DNA of 64,000 nucleotides, from assembly GCA_965227455.1 (NCBI GenBank), contig OZ245752.1, positions 5,456,001 to 5,520,000 on the forward strand, read 5' to 3'. A model generated the notes under the pieces. The model was given only the letters and a program-made list of their open reading frames with translations, had not been told where the DNA came from and did not search any database. The position numbers were made by a program, and so were the translations under genes. This document shows positions 16,761-27,550 of the stretch, piece after piece; position 1 is the first letter of the stretch, and each line of letters opens with the position of its first letter. The stretch is from JABDIP01 sp965227455 (GTDB lineage: Bacteria > Pseudomonadota > Alphaproteobacteria > DSM-16000 > Inquilinaceae).

Positions 16761-17963
16761 ATCCTTGGCAGTCTGAAAATCCTGGAGTCGGCGCCGCTGG
16801 ATTTCCTCGCCGGCATCCGGGTCGTTGATCTCGGGCAGTACCTGCCCGGTCCCTACGCCGCTCAAATCCTTGCCGATCTCGGCGCCGACGTGGTCAAGGT
16901 CGAGCCGCCGGACGGCGATCCGTTCCGCCGCATGGCGCCGTTCGATGTCGACGGCCTGTCGATGGACTACCGCGCCATCAATGCCGGCAAGTCGGTGGTC
17001 ACCCTGGACCTGAAATCGCCGGAGGGCCGGGACGCCTTCGCCCGGCTGCTGGAAGCCGCCGACGTCTTGATCGAGTCTTTCCGCCCCGGCGTGCTCGATC
17101 GGCTGGAGTTCCCGCGCGAGCGTATCCAGTCGCTGAACCCGGCGCTGATCCACGTATCGCTGACCGGGTGGGGTCAGACCGGCCCCTATGCCCATCGGCC
17201 CGGCCACGACATCAACTACATGGCGCTGGGCGGCGGCCTGACCGCCACCGGCACCGCCGCGACCCCAGCGATCGGCTATCCGCCGACTGCCGATCATGCC
17301 TCCGGCCTGCAGGCGGCGCTGGCCGCGGTGACGGCCCTGTTCGGCCGCATGAACCCGCGCACGGAGTCCGCCGGCGGTCAGCATATCGATTTGTCGATCA
17401 TGGAATCGGTTCTGGCCTGGCAGACCATCCCGCTCAACGCGGTGCTCAGCGGCCACCCGCCCGAGCGCCGCTACGAGGTGCTGAACGGCGGTGCGGCCTG
17501 TTACCAGATCTACCGCACCTCCGATGCCAAGTGCATCACGTTGGGGGCGCTGGAGGAGAAGTTCTGGGCCCATTTCTGCGACGCCGTCGGCAAGCCGGAA
17601 TGGATCGAGCGGCAATGGGAGCGCCTGCCCCAGCGCGATCTGATCTCCGAGGTCGCGGACCTGATGCGGTCGCGGACGCTGGAGGAATGGAGTGCGCGGC
17701 TGTTCCCCGTCGATTGCTGTTTCGAGCCGGTCTGGCCGGCGGAGGATCTGAGCGAGCACCCGCATCTCCAGGCGCGGGGCATGCTGCGCCAGAAGGCCGG
17801 TGCCCGGGACGGACTACAGGTGTTGAACCCGCTGCATGTCGATGGCGGCAAGCCGGCACAGCGGACGCCGATGATCGAGACCGATGCCGAGGCGGTGCTG
17901 GCCGGCTGGCAGAGCAAGGCCGATGTCGGCGCGAAACCGGTTCCGGAGGCCAAGGCCTCCTGA
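16761..17963 (+). CDS. CaiB/BaiF family CoA-transferase, non-canonical start
   Basis: About 400 residues; members are type III CoA-transferases that move CoA between carboxylic acids. The conserved N-terminus AGIRVVDLGQYLPGPYAAQI begins near 16809, the CoA-binding segment VVKVEPPDGDPFRR follows, and the catalytic aspartate is in GGQHIDLSIMES. No ATG, GTG or TTG exists in frame between the in-frame stop at 16701 and GTG 16890, yet homology clearly starts before 16890. The coordinate 16761 is an ATC placed seven bases after AAAAAGGGGG; CTG codons at 16773, 16782 and 16797 are alternatives. Substrate unknown. Confidence 0.8.
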   Translation: MLGSLKILESAPLDFLAGIRVVDLGQYLPGPYAAQILADLGADVVKVEPPDGDPFRRMAPFDVDGLSMDYRAINAGKSVVTLDLKSPEGRDAFARLLEAADVLIESFRPGVLDRLEFPRERIQSLNPALIHVSLTGWGQTGPYAHRPGHDINYMALGGGLTATGTAATPAIGYPPTADHASGLQAALAAVTALFGRMNPRTESAGGQHIDLSIMESVLAWQTIPLNAVLSGHPPERRYEVLNGGAACYQIYRTSDAKCITLGALEEKFWAHFCDAVGKPEWIERQWERLPQRDLISEVADLMRSRTLEEWSARLFPVDCCFEPVWPAEDLSEHPHLQARGMLRQKAGARDGLQVLNPLHVDGGKPAQRTPMIETDAEAVLAGWQSKADVGAKPVPEAKAS

Positions 17964-18006
17964 GAGTCCATGTGATGGCAGAGCGCCAAGCCAACGGGGA
18001 TTGAGC

Positions 18007-18477
18007 GTGGACAGCGATGGTTTCATGCGGCGGGCGATCGCCCTGTCGCGGGCCCATATGGCGGCAAATGCCGGCGGTCCGTTCGGGGCGGTGATCGTCA
18101 AGGATGACCGGATCATTGCGGAGGGCTGGAATCAGGTCACCTCCACCAACGACCCGACGGCCCATGCGGAGATGGTGGCGATCCGGCATGCCTGCACGCG
18201 GCTCGGCACCTTCCGGCTGGACGATTGCGTGATCTATACCAGCTGCGAACCCTGCCCGATGTGCCTGTCCGCGGTCTATTGGGCGCGCCTGTCGGCGCTC
18301 TATTACGGCAACAGCCGCAGCGACGCGGCGGCGATCGGCTTCGACGACGCGGTGATCTACGACCAGGTCGCCCTGCCCATCGACCAGCGCACCGTCCCCA
18401 TGCGGCAACTGCTGTCCGACGAGGCCAACACGGTCTTCCAGGACTGGGCCGCCAAGCCGGACAAGATCCGCTACTGA
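18007..18477 (+). CDS. guaD: Guanine deaminase (cytidine deaminase-like fold)
   Basis: 156 residues from GTG 18007. Converts guanine to xanthine and ammonia in purine salvage or catabolism. Zinc site: His53 and Glu55 in TAHAEMVAIR, Cys83 and Cys86 in SCEPCPMC. The length, the GGPFGAVIVKD start, NDPTAHAE, YWAR and the C-terminal DKIRY all match the Bacillus-type GuaD rather than tRNA adenosine deaminase TadA, which lacks the C-terminal tail. It follows the CoA-transferase gene by 43 bp and is convergent with recQ, with the palindromic element between. Confidence 0.85.
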   Translation: MDSDGFMRRAIALSRAHMAANAGGPFGAVIVKDDRIIAEGWNQVTSTNDPTAHAEMVAIRHACTRLGTFRLDDCVIYTSCEPCPMCLSAVYWARLSALYYGNSRSDAAAIGFDDAVIYDQVALPIDQRTVPMRQLLSDEANTVFQDWAAKPDKIRY

Positions 18478-18518
18478 CCGGGCCGCGCAGAGCGGCGATC
18501 TTCGATCAAGCTTTCCTC

Positions 18519-18660
18519 AGACCCCTCACCCTCCCACGGCTTCGCCGCGGGTCCCTCCCTCTCCCACAAGGGGAGAGGTGTATGAATTCAGCGCCGTAGT
18601 CCTGCCCCTCTCCCCTTGCGGGAGAGGGAGGGACCCGCGAAGCGGGAGGGTGAGGGGTCT
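18519..18660. repeat. 142 bp long palindromic repeat element
   Basis: Left arm starting AGACCCCTCACCCTCCCAC and right arm ending GGAGGGTGAGGGGTCT are near-perfect inverted copies of about 57 bp, with a loop of roughly 25 bp. Each arm also holds its own short hairpins (CGGCTTCGCCG; GGGAGAGGG/CCTCTCCC). This CCCTCACCCTCCC/CCCTCTCCC style resembles the dispersed palindromic elements common in alphaproteobacterial genomes. It lies exactly between convergent guaD and recQ, where it can serve as a two-way terminator. Only one copy is in the window. Confidence 0.85.
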
Positions 18661-18681
18661 AAAGAGGTCCGTGACCGAAGA

Positions 18682-20499
<1,818 letters not shown>

Positions 20500-20552
20500 G
20501 CCCGGAGATTACCGGCAGCGACCGCGATGCCGCAACGCATCGCTGCCGCAAA

Positions 20553-21725
20553 TCATCCGCGCTGGTCGTCTTCCTTGCGGAACGGCGAACCCTGGGCGAT
20601 GGCCTGGATTTCCCAATCGACCATGCGGCCCTCGCGCTCCAGAAAATCCTCGATCGCGGTGCGGAAGCGCGGGTCGCGGATGTAATGGGCGCTGTAGGTG
20701 TGCACCGGCATGTAGCCGCGCTGCACCTTGTGCTGGCCCTGGGCGCCGGCCTCGACGCGCTTCAGGCCCTGGGCGATGGCGAATTCGATGGCCTGGTAGT
20801 AGCAGGCCTCGAAATGCAGGAACCTGAAGTGGCCGCTGCAGCCCCAATTGCGGCCGTAGAGCGTGTCGTCGCCGATCAGGTTGAGCGCCGCGGCGACCGG
20901 CCGACCCTCGTGGGTCGCAACCACCAGGGCCACACGGTCGGCGAGCCGCTCCCCTAGCAACGAGAAGAAACTGCGGGTCAGATAGGCGCTGCCCCATTTG
21001 CGGTCGCTGGTGTTGCGGTAGAAGCGGTAGAAGGTGTCCCAATGGGCCTCGGTCAGGTCGTCGCCGGTGACCACCTGCAACTCCACGCCGGCCTCCGCGA
21101 CCTGCCGGCGCTCCTTCTTGATGGCCTTGCGTTTGCGGGATGCGAGCGCTGCCAGGAACTCGTCGAAGGTCCGGTAGCCGGCATTTTCCCAATGGTATTG
21201 CTGGCCGGTGCGCTGCAGCCATCCGGCACGGCCGAAGCGGTCCCATTCCGGCTCGGTGGGGAAGGTCACATGCAGGCTCGACACCTGATGCCGGTCGGCA
21301 ACCTGCTGCAGGCCGGATATCAGCGCGTCCGATACGGCGTCGCGGTCGAGATCGGGCCCGACCAGCAGGCGCGGCCCTGTGGCAGGCGTGAAAGGCACCG
21401 AAACCTGCAGCTTGGGGTAATAGTGCCCGCCGGCCTCCTCATAGGCCTGGGCCCACCCCCAGTCGAACACGTACTCGCCATAGGAATGGGTCTTCAGGTA
21501 CATGGGCACGCAGCCCAGCACCTGTCCGGCCTCGGTCTCCAGCACAAGATGCTGCGGCAGCCAGCCACTGTCGGCGCACACCGAACCGGACTCCTCCAGC
21601 GCCGACAGGAAGGCATGGCCGACGAACGGATTGGCGGTGCCGGCGCAACGGTCCCAGGCGGCCGCGTCCACTGCGCCGATATCGGCATGAACCTTGAGGA
21701 TCAAAGCCGTGCTGTCGTCCGGCAT
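20553..21725 (-). CDS. GNAT/FemAB-like acyltransferase (DUF482 family)
   Basis: 390 residues from ATG 21725, which has GGAG seven bases upstream; an in-frame extension to 21785 is less likely. Recognised features are NPFVGHAFLSALEESGSV near the N-terminus, YGEYVFDWGWAQAY, and the C-terminal HYIRDPRFRTAIEDFLERE. These mark the peptidogalycan biosynthesis/recognition (DUF482) family, predicted to be a double GNAT fold that transfers an acyl or aminoacyl group. Substrate is unknown. Soluble, no signal peptide. Adjacent to recQ, 53 bp apart, same strand, possibly cotranscribed. Confidence 0.78.
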   Translation of the reverse strand: MPDDSTALILKVHADIGAVDAAAWDRCAGTANPFVGHAFLSALEESGSVCADSGWLPQHLVLETEAGQVLGCVPMYLKTHSYGEYVFDWGWAQAYEEAGGHYYPKLQVSVPFTPATGPRLLVGPDLDRDAVSDALISGLQQVADRHQVSSLHVTFPTEPEWDRFGRAGWLQRTGQQYHWENAGYRTFDEFLAALASRKRKAIKKERRQVAEAGVELQVVTGDDLTEAHWDTFYRFYRNTSDRKWGSAYLTRSFFSLLGERLADRVALVVATHEGRPVAAALNLIGDDTLYGRNWGCSGHFRFLHFEACYYQAIEFAIAQGLKRVEAGAQGQHKVQRGYMPVHTYSAHYIRDPRFRTAIEDFLEREGRMVDWEIQAIAQGSPFRKEDDQRG

Positions 21726-21833
21726 AAGCCGCTCCGATTGGCCGAAGGTCGAATGGAGTCTGGGTGTGGCGCGGGCCCATGACAAGGCGTCGTCAAGATC
21801 GGACGGCAGATTTTCGGCCCTCTGGACAAGACG

Positions 21834-22883
21834 CTATCGCTCCGTGCCGGAGGCGCGACGCTGACCGTGCTCGCTGTCCGGCGGCGCCACCAGGCCACGC
21901 CGGTACAGCCAGTCAACCGCCCGCACCAGGGCATCCGCGACCGGCCCGGGCTGCCATCCCAACTCCCGCCGGGCCTTGGAGCTGTCGATGGGACGGTCAT
22001 GCTTGGCCAGGCGCACGCCGGCGAGCGGCGCCAACGGCGGCCGCCGCGTCAGGGCGTCGGCGACCAGCTCCATGGTGGCGGCGCCGGCCACGGCCGCCCA
22101 ATACGGGACGCGCAGGGTCGGCATCGGGCAGCCGGTGATCTCGGCAAGCTTCGCCATCAGATCCCGCACCCGCAGATCCTCGCCGCCCAGGATGAATCGG
22201 TCGCCGGGGGCGGCGAGCTCGGCCGCCAGGATGTGGCCGCGTGCGACATCCTCCACCGGGACGAAGTTGATCATGCCGTCCAGATATCCCGGCAGCCGGC
22301 CCTGGATCAGGTCGATGATCATCTGGGTGGGCGCCGTGATGCTGTTGTCGCCTGGCCCCACCGGCACCGTCGGATAGACCCTGATCACCGGCAGGCCTTC
22401 ACGGGCCGCCTCGTCCGCGATCTGGTCGGCCAGGTATTTCGACCGGCAGTATTCGCCCGCCATGTCTTCAAGACGCGGCGTGGGCTCAGACTCGTTGACC
22501 GGTGTGGCGCTGCCGTCGCGCCAGCCGCGCAGGATGACCTCGGTCAACGTCACCACGATCCGGCCGACCCCGGCGCGGGCCGCCTCCTCCAGCACGACCC
22601 GCGTGCCATCGGTGTTGACCGAGCCGAAGGAGGATTTGTCGGGCATCCACAGATGCGTATTGGCGGCCAGATGAAACACAAGTCCGGCATCCCTGGTCAT
22701 CCGCGTGACGGTGTCCCGATCCAGCACCGAACCGCGCACCACCTCGACATCGGGTCCGAACCCGCTGCCGGAGGCGGCCGGGTCCAACACGCGGACCGGG
22801 TGTCCCCGTGCGACGAGCTGGTGCACGAGATGACGGCCGATAAAGCCGGCGCCGCCGGTGACGAAGGCCGTTGCCGGGCTCAT
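21834..22883 (-). CDS. NAD-dependent epimerase/dehydratase (extended SDR, HpnA/3-beta-HSD-like)
   Basis: 349 residues. The Rossmann motif is VTGGAGFIGRHLV (G10, G13, G16) and the active-site YxxxK is Tyr145-Lys149 (EYCRSKY). The catalytic Ser/Thr position is in VVTLTEVIL. The segment HLAANTHLWMPD recalls hopanoid-associated sugar epimerase HpnA and 3-beta-hydroxysteroid dehydrogenases, but the substrate is not settled. Its ATG overlaps the stop of the upstream paraoxonase-like gene (ATGA), so it is the last of a three-gene coupled operon with that gene and a sulfotransferase. Confidence 0.85.
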   Translation of the reverse strand: MSPATAFVTGGAGFIGRHLVHQLVARGHPVRVLDPAASGSGFGPDVEVVRGSVLDRDTVTRMTRDAGLVFHLAANTHLWMPDKSSFGSVNTDGTRVVLEEAARAGVGRIVVTLTEVILRGWRDGSATPVNESEPTPRLEDMAGEYCRSKYLADQIADEAAREGLPVIRVYPTVPVGPGDNSITAPTQMIIDLIQGRLPGYLDGMINFVPVEDVARGHILAAELAAPGDRFILGGEDLRVRDLMAKLAEITGCPMPTLRVPYWAAVAGAATMELVADALTRRPPLAPLAGVRLAKHDRPIDSSKARRELGWQPGPVADALVRAVDWLYRRGLVAPPDSEHGQRRASGTER

Positions 22884-24034
22884 GGCGACGCACCAAGGCG
22901 GCAGGCCACCATATGGTCATCGAAGGCCGATCCCAGCAGCAGCATGTCCCCCAGGACCGCCGCGACCGTGGCTCCGGACAATTCGCCGCCGTCATCGGCA
23001 TAGACCTGTTCCACCGATATACTGTCCGGCTCAAGCCGCAACGCCAGGGACGGCGCCGTTTCGCGGCGGAGCCATCCGCCGCGGAAGGCGGCGTAAGACA
23101 GAAGGTTGGGATGGGCGCCCATATACAACGCGCCGTCCGGCCCCCAGGACAGATTGTCCGGCGCCGACCGCAAGGCGATGCGTTCGCCTTCACGGGCCCG
23201 GACTCCATCCTCTCCGACCGTCAGGTCGTAGACCTGCAGAGCCTTGTCGCGGGTTGCCGCGACATAGAGCCTGGCTTGCGAGCCATCGGTTCCGGGCCGG
23301 ACGGCGATTCCGTTGGCGAAGGCGATGCCCTCGGCGATCCTGCTGAATCTGGCGCCGTCGAAGTGCAGGACGTAGGCGCGGTCGAGCGCGGCGACATCCT
23401 CCACCATGCGGCCAAAACCTTCGCAGGCGCCGTGATCGTTGGTTACGAAGAAGCTGTCGGGGCCGGTCGCCGCGATATCGTTCGGGCTGCAGAGCTCGGG
23501 ATCACGCAGCGTCCCGCCGGTGCCGCGGTGGGTCAGGCCGTCTGCCGTCAGATCGAACACCTCGATGGCGATATCGGGCTCTGGCCCGCCTTCGCCGTCT
23601 TCATAGGCCCGGTTGACGGCGAACAGGGTGACATGGCCGTTGCCGCCGCGATGCAGATCGATGCCATGCGGCCTGAAATCCCGCCATTGCCGAAGCTCGG
23701 CGGTCAGGTCGACGATGCCTGCCGAATTGCCGGTAGCGATGTCGGCGGCGGTCAGGGCATAGATCCCGCCCTCGGTTTCGACGGCTCCGCGGTCCAGTTC
23801 CTCTGCCACGGCGCGGCGGTCATAGGCGGCGATATAGGCCGTGCCCGTCGTCCGATCGACGGCGATGTCCTCAGCGCCCACGATTTGCGCGCCGGTGCCG
23901 GCAACATGCAGGTCGATGGCCCGGCAGCCGGAGACCTGGGCATGGGCCGGCGCGCCGGCCAGCGCCAGTGCCGCTGCCAGCAGACCGAGCCGCGACCGCG
24001 GCAGCGCTGTCACGCGGAAACCGAGTAGTTCCAT
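22880..24034 (-). CDS. Paraoxonase/SMP-30-like six-bladed beta-propeller lactonase or esterase
   Basis: 384 residues with a signal peptide (hydrophobic core LGLLAAALALAGAPAHA), so exported. Calcium-site motifs known from serum paraoxonase are present in order: GAEDIAVD, SPNDIAATGPDSFFVTNDHG, ANGIAV and DNLSWGPDGALYMGAHPN. Paraoxonases hydrolyse lactones and aryl esters. The start is either ATG 24034 or GTG 24013; the GTG would overlap the sulfotransferase stop by four bases (GTGA). Flanked by coupled genes for a sulfotransferase and an epimerase, it may act on a lipid or secreted metabolite made by them (inference). Confidence 0.78.
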   Translation of the reverse strand: MELLGFRVTALPRSRLGLLAAALALAGAPAHAQVSGCRAIDLHVAGTGAQIVGAEDIAVDRTTGTAYIAAYDRRAVAEELDRGAVETEGGIYALTAADIATGNSAGIVDLTAELRQWRDFRPHGIDLHRGGNGHVTLFAVNRAYEDGEGGPEPDIAIEVFDLTADGLTHRGTGGTLRDPELCSPNDIAATGPDSFFVTNDHGACEGFGRMVEDVAALDRAYVLHFDGARFSRIAEGIAFANGIAVRPGTDGSQARLYVAATRDKALQVYDLTVGEDGVRAREGERIALRSAPDNLSWGPDGALYMGAHPNLLSYAAFRGGWLRRETAPSLALRLEPDSISVEQVYADDGGELSGATVAAVLGDMLLLGSAFDDHMVACRLGASP

Positions 24035-25134
24035 CGCTCGATATAGGGCTGCCACCGGTCGGCGATCCGGGCCTGCAGATCTGCGGAAATATGGTGGCTG
24101 CCCTTCTGGTAGCCGCGGACCGAGTCGAGGTAGTGCGAGAATGCCGGGGCAGCCTCGGTGAACCCGTCCAATCGCAGCCGGTCGTAGATTGTCCCGAGTG
24201 TCTCCATGGGCTGGCGCTGCAGATCCTCGAACCGGATCTCCACGAACTGATCGGAAGGGAGCACGGCGCCGTCGCGCACCAGCGCGTCCATCATCCGCCC
24301 ATAGCTGCGGAAGATGACCTCGTCGACGGGCACGTGGTCGTAGGATTGCAGGGCGAATTGCGCGAACAGGGCGCGGTAAAAATTCTGCATCGAGCCGAAG
24401 ACCTTGTACGGACTCCGGTGGATGTGGATGAACTTGGCGCCTGGAAATGTCTCGGCAAGCAGGCCGACGCGGGCGGTGTAGACCGGGTTCTTGATCAGCA
24501 GCCGGCGGCCGTCCTGCCGCATGGACAGCTTGCGATAGAAGTAGCGCAGCGTGCGCTGCCAGCCTTCCACTTCGTCGGCGCTGCAGCCGTCGAAGAATAC
24601 GCCGGCATCGAATGCCTGCTCGAAGCGCCCGGGGAAGTAGAGGCCGTGGTAGAAGGACAGCGGCGTCATATTGGCCAGCGCGATCTCATCCTCCTGGGGC
24701 GAGTCCGGCTCCACGGCCACATTGTCGATATAGCGTCCCGAAGGCAGGGCGCGGGCCAGCAGCGGCTCCAGCATCCGGCCCAGCAGCAGGAAATCCCAAG
24801 GCAAGGCAGTGGCGAAGGGCGAGACGTAGCCGAACTGCGACCCCTGGCTGAGGATATTGTAGAGATGGGTGGTGCCGCTGCGCCAATGGCCGACGATGAA
24901 GATCGGCGGCTCGGCGAGGACGCCACTATCGGATTTAATCCGGACGAAGGTCTGTTCCAGCAGGGTGAACGGCAACCGCCCCAGCGTCGCCAGCATGGCG
25001 ATCGTCACCTGGGGCAGGCGGCTGGCCCGAATCGGACCGGCCCGGCCGAGCACGCGCAGCAGGGTCGCCGCATCGCTGCCGCACAGAGGATGCGTAAGAC
25101 GAATGCCGTCCATCTGGTTCAGGCCCAATCCCAT
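24010..25134 (-). CDS. Sulfotransferase family protein
   Basis: 374 residues. The 5'-phosphosulfate loop for PAPS is at residues 79-90 (FIVGHWRSGTTH) and the 3'-phosphate segment is FIHIHRSPYKVFGS, both characteristic of sulfotransferases. The family transfers sulfate to hydroxyls of lipids, sugars or small molecules. There is no clear signal peptide. It is the first gene of an apparent operon running leftwards: it overlaps the paraoxonase-like gene, which overlaps the epimerase. No PAPS synthesis genes are in the window. Acceptor unknown. Confidence 0.85.
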   Translation of the reverse strand: MGLGLNQMDGIRLTHPLCGSDAATLLRVLGRAGPIRASRLPQVTIAMLATLGRLPFTLLEQTFVRIKSDSGVLAEPPIFIVGHWRSGTTHLYNILSQGSQFGYVSPFATALPWDFLLLGRMLEPLLARALPSGRYIDNVAVEPDSPQEDEIALANMTPLSFYHGLYFPGRFEQAFDAGVFFDGCSADEVEGWQRTLRYFYRKLSMRQDGRRLLIKNPVYTARVGLLAETFPGAKFIHIHRSPYKVFGSMQNFYRALFAQFALQSYDHVPVDEVIFRSYGRMMDALVRDGAVLPSDQFVEIRFEDLQRQPMETLGTIYDRLRLDGFTEAAPAFSHYLDSVRGYQKGSHHISADLQARIADRWQPYIERWNYSVSA

Positions 25135-25369
25135 CGCGCTTGACCGCCTCGTGCGACACCGAGGCCTCTTCCACTAACTGGCGATAAATCCGCCGGTGGC
25201 CAGTCGCAAATCGGTTATCTTTGCGTGAACGTCACGAAAACGGGTCAATGGAATCAACCCGTCTTCGATTGGCTGTCTTCGACTGGCCAGCTAGGGATGA
25301 TAGCATCCCGGTCGGCGTTACAGCCTTGACCGCTCCTCAGCGGATGTGCCGATCGGTCTCGGCGTCGGG

Positions 25370-26329
25370 TCAGCTGCCTCGGCGCGCGGCAACGGCATCG
25401 GCCACGACGCAGAGGATCTCGAACATCAGCGTCGCACCGACCATGGCGGTGTTGCCGCTGGGGTCGAAGGGCGGCGCCACTTCCACCACATCGCCGCCCA
25501 CCAGGTTCAGGCCCTGCAGCCGGCGCAGCATGATCTGCGCCTCCAGGACCGACATTCCGCCGCATTCCGGCGTGCCGGTTCCCGGCGCGAAGGCCGGGTC
25601 CAGGCCATCGATGTCGAAGCTGATATAGGTTGGGCCGTCGCCCAGGATGGACCGGGCCTCCTCGATAACGGCATTCGGACCGGCCTCGTAGAATTCCTCC
25701 ATGTAGACCACGCGCATGCCGGACCCATGGCTGAATTTCCAGATGTCGCGGTCGTTGACCGTGCCCCGGATGCCGATCTGCACCGTGCGCTTGGGGTCCA
25801 GCAAGCCCTCGTCGACCGCCCGCCGGAACGGCGCGCCGTGATGAAAGCGCGAGCCCAGATAATCGTCGCCGGTATCGCAATGGGCGTCGAACTGGATCAT
25901 GCCCACCGGCCGTTCCGACGCGATGCCGCGCAGCACCGCCAGGCTGGTGGAATGGTCGCCGCCGGCAGAGACCGGCACGACGCCGGCCGCGTGCACCCGC
26001 GCATAGGTGGCCGCGATCTCCTCCAGGGCGCCCGTCAGCTCATAGGGCTTCTCGGCCCAGGCATCGCCGATATCGGCAACGCGGCACAGGGAGTGGGGAT
26101 CGATGCCCGTCGCCTGGTTGATGCGCCGCATCAGGCTCGATTGGTTGCGGATCTCGCGCGGGCCGTGCCGGGCGCCGGGCCGGTTGGTGACCCCGCCGTC
26201 GAACGGGATGCCGATCAGCCCGATATCGACTTCGGACAGGTCTTCGCGGTATGGCGCCCGCATGAAGGTCGGGACGCCCATGTAACGCGGGCGCTTAATC
26301 GGATCTTCAAAGTCCGGATAGTCTGACAT
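25370..26329 (-). CDS. Agmatinase/guanidino-acid ureohydrolase
   Basis: 319 residues of the arginase/agmatinase fold. The dinuclear manganese ligands are visible: His126 in GGDHSTS, Asp148, His150 and Asp152 in QFDAHCD, and Asp239 and Asp241 in SFDIDGLDP. The reaction is hydrolysis of a guanidino compound to an amine and urea. The C-terminal segment PPFDPSGNTAMVGATLMFE is closer, from memory, to Pseudomonas guanidinobutyrase and guanidinopropionase than to E. coli SpeB, so guanidinobutyrate is a plausible substrate. A RidA gene lies about 105 bp upstream on the same strand. Confidence 0.85.
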   Translation of the reverse strand: MSDYPDFEDPIKRPRYMGVPTFMRAPYREDLSEVDIGLIGIPFDGGVTNRPGARHGPREIRNQSSLMRRINQATGIDPHSLCRVADIGDAWAEKPYELTGALEEIAATYARVHAAGVVPVSAGGDHSTSLAVLRGIASERPVGMIQFDAHCDTGDDYLGSRFHHGAPFRRAVDEGLLDPKRTVQIGIRGTVNDRDIWKFSHGSGMRVVYMEEFYEAGPNAVIEEARSILGDGPTYISFDIDGLDPAFAPGTGTPECGGMSVLEAQIMLRRLQGLNLVGGDVVEVAPPFDPSGNTAMVGATLMFEILCVVADAVAARRGS

Positions 26330-26434
26330 CGCGACGCCTCGCCTTGTTGGAGACAGGGCGCGGTCGACGGACCGCCATGGTCGGATCTGGAACGCAAGGC
26401 GACGACCGCGAAGAGGAACCGGCCGTGCTGCGGG

Positions 26435-26902
26435 TCAGCCGGATACTTCCAGGATCGCCTCGACCTCCACGGCCACGCCGAGCGGCAGGGCCGCGACGCC
26501 GACCGCCGAGCGGGCATGGCGGCCCTTGTCGCCGAAGACTTCGACCATCAGATCGGATGCGCCATTGATGACTGCCGGCTGGTCGGTGAAATCCGGTGCG
26601 GAATTGACGAAGCCGACCAGCTTGACCACCCGGGTCACCCGGTCCAGGTCACCCAGCGCGGCCTTGGCCTGGGCCACCACATTCAGGGCGCAGAGGCGGG
26701 CGGCCGCCTGGCCGTCCTCGACGGAGGTATCGGCGCCAAGCTTGCCGATATGGCGGCGCTGCCCGTTCCACAGCGGTACCTGGCCGGAGATGTACAGCAT
26801 GCTTCCGGACTGGACAGCCGGAACATAGTTGGCCACCGGCGTCGCCGCCTCGGGCAATTCGATGTCGTGGTCGATCAGCCGCTGCTCGATGGTCCCGGCC
26901 AT
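26435..26902 (-). CDS. RidA family protein
   Basis: 155 residues from ATG 26902 with GGGAG upstream. RidA/YjgF/UK114 trimers hydrolyse reactive imine/enamine intermediates from PLP enzymes. This is the longer subtype (about 150 residues) with SMLYISGQVPLW and a C-terminal segment that ends VAVEVEAILEVSG; the usual catalytic arginine position is not obvious in my reading, so activity as an imine deaminase is not certain. It precedes the ureohydrolase, suggesting a shared amine or guanidino catabolic setting. Confidence 0.85.
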   Translation of the reverse strand: MAGTIEQRLIDHDIELPEAATPVANYVPAVQSGSMLYISGQVPLWNGQRRHIGKLGADTSVEDGQAAARLCALNVVAQAKAALGDLDRVTRVVKLVGFVNSAPDFTDQPAVINGASDLMVEVFGDKGRHARSAVGVAALPLGVAVEVEAILEVSG

Positions 26903-27061
26903 GGTCTGCTCCCTGGAATGGATGTTCGGCGGATGCCGATTGTCCCGGGAACGTAGCGGTTCCCGACGCAGGTTCCAAGGCATGGCGACGGGTCTGCGTC
27001 ATCGGCAGATCCGGCAACGAACTGCGTGCCGCAGAAACGTGCCGGCACGCTCGCAATGCCG

Positions 27062-27391
27062 CTAGAGAACCGCGTAAAGCAGGATGGCGGCGGCGCCGAT
27101 GGGCAGTCCCGAAGTGACGGCGCGGGCGCCGAACCGGGTCTCGGCGTCGGCATATTGCGGCAGGAATAGGCTGACCACCGAGAACACCACCGACAATGCC
27201 AAGAGGGCAAAGAAGCCGAAATCCGGCGGAACGGCGGTAAAGCCGCTGTCGTCCTTCTCCATGATCCGGTCGAACGCGTAGATCAGCGTTGCCGCGTTGG
27301 CGACCAGGATCAGAAACAGGATCGTGTGCCGGGTGGTCCGGTCAGCGCCGAACCCCTTGATTCCGAACAATCCCTGGGTAGGCCAAGCCAT
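27062..27391 (-). CDS. Small three-helix membrane protein, unknown
   Basis: 109 residues with three predicted membrane helices (about 23-42, 58-77 and 90-107) separated by short charged loops. GGAGG stands six bases before the ATG, so expression is well supported. No family is recognised. It is upstream of the RidA gene on the same strand by about 160 bp and next to the penicillin-acylase-like gene. Confidence 0.6.
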   Translation of the reverse strand: MAWPTQGLFGIKGFGADRTTRHTILFLILVANAATLIYAFDRIMEKDDSGFTAVPPDFGFFALLALSVVFSVVSLFLPQYADAETRFGARAVTSGLPIGAAAILLYAVL

Positions 27392-27550
27392 AATGCCTCC
27401 ATCTCGTTGTTTCCGCAGCGATATTGAGACACGTTACAGTAGAATTTACCGGGCATCAGTGACGCACGACACAGCAGGTGTCGCCGCGTACGGGCGGAAG
27501 GCCGCCAATCCGTCATGGCGTCTCGACCGCAGCGGGGCGCCGATCAGCGG

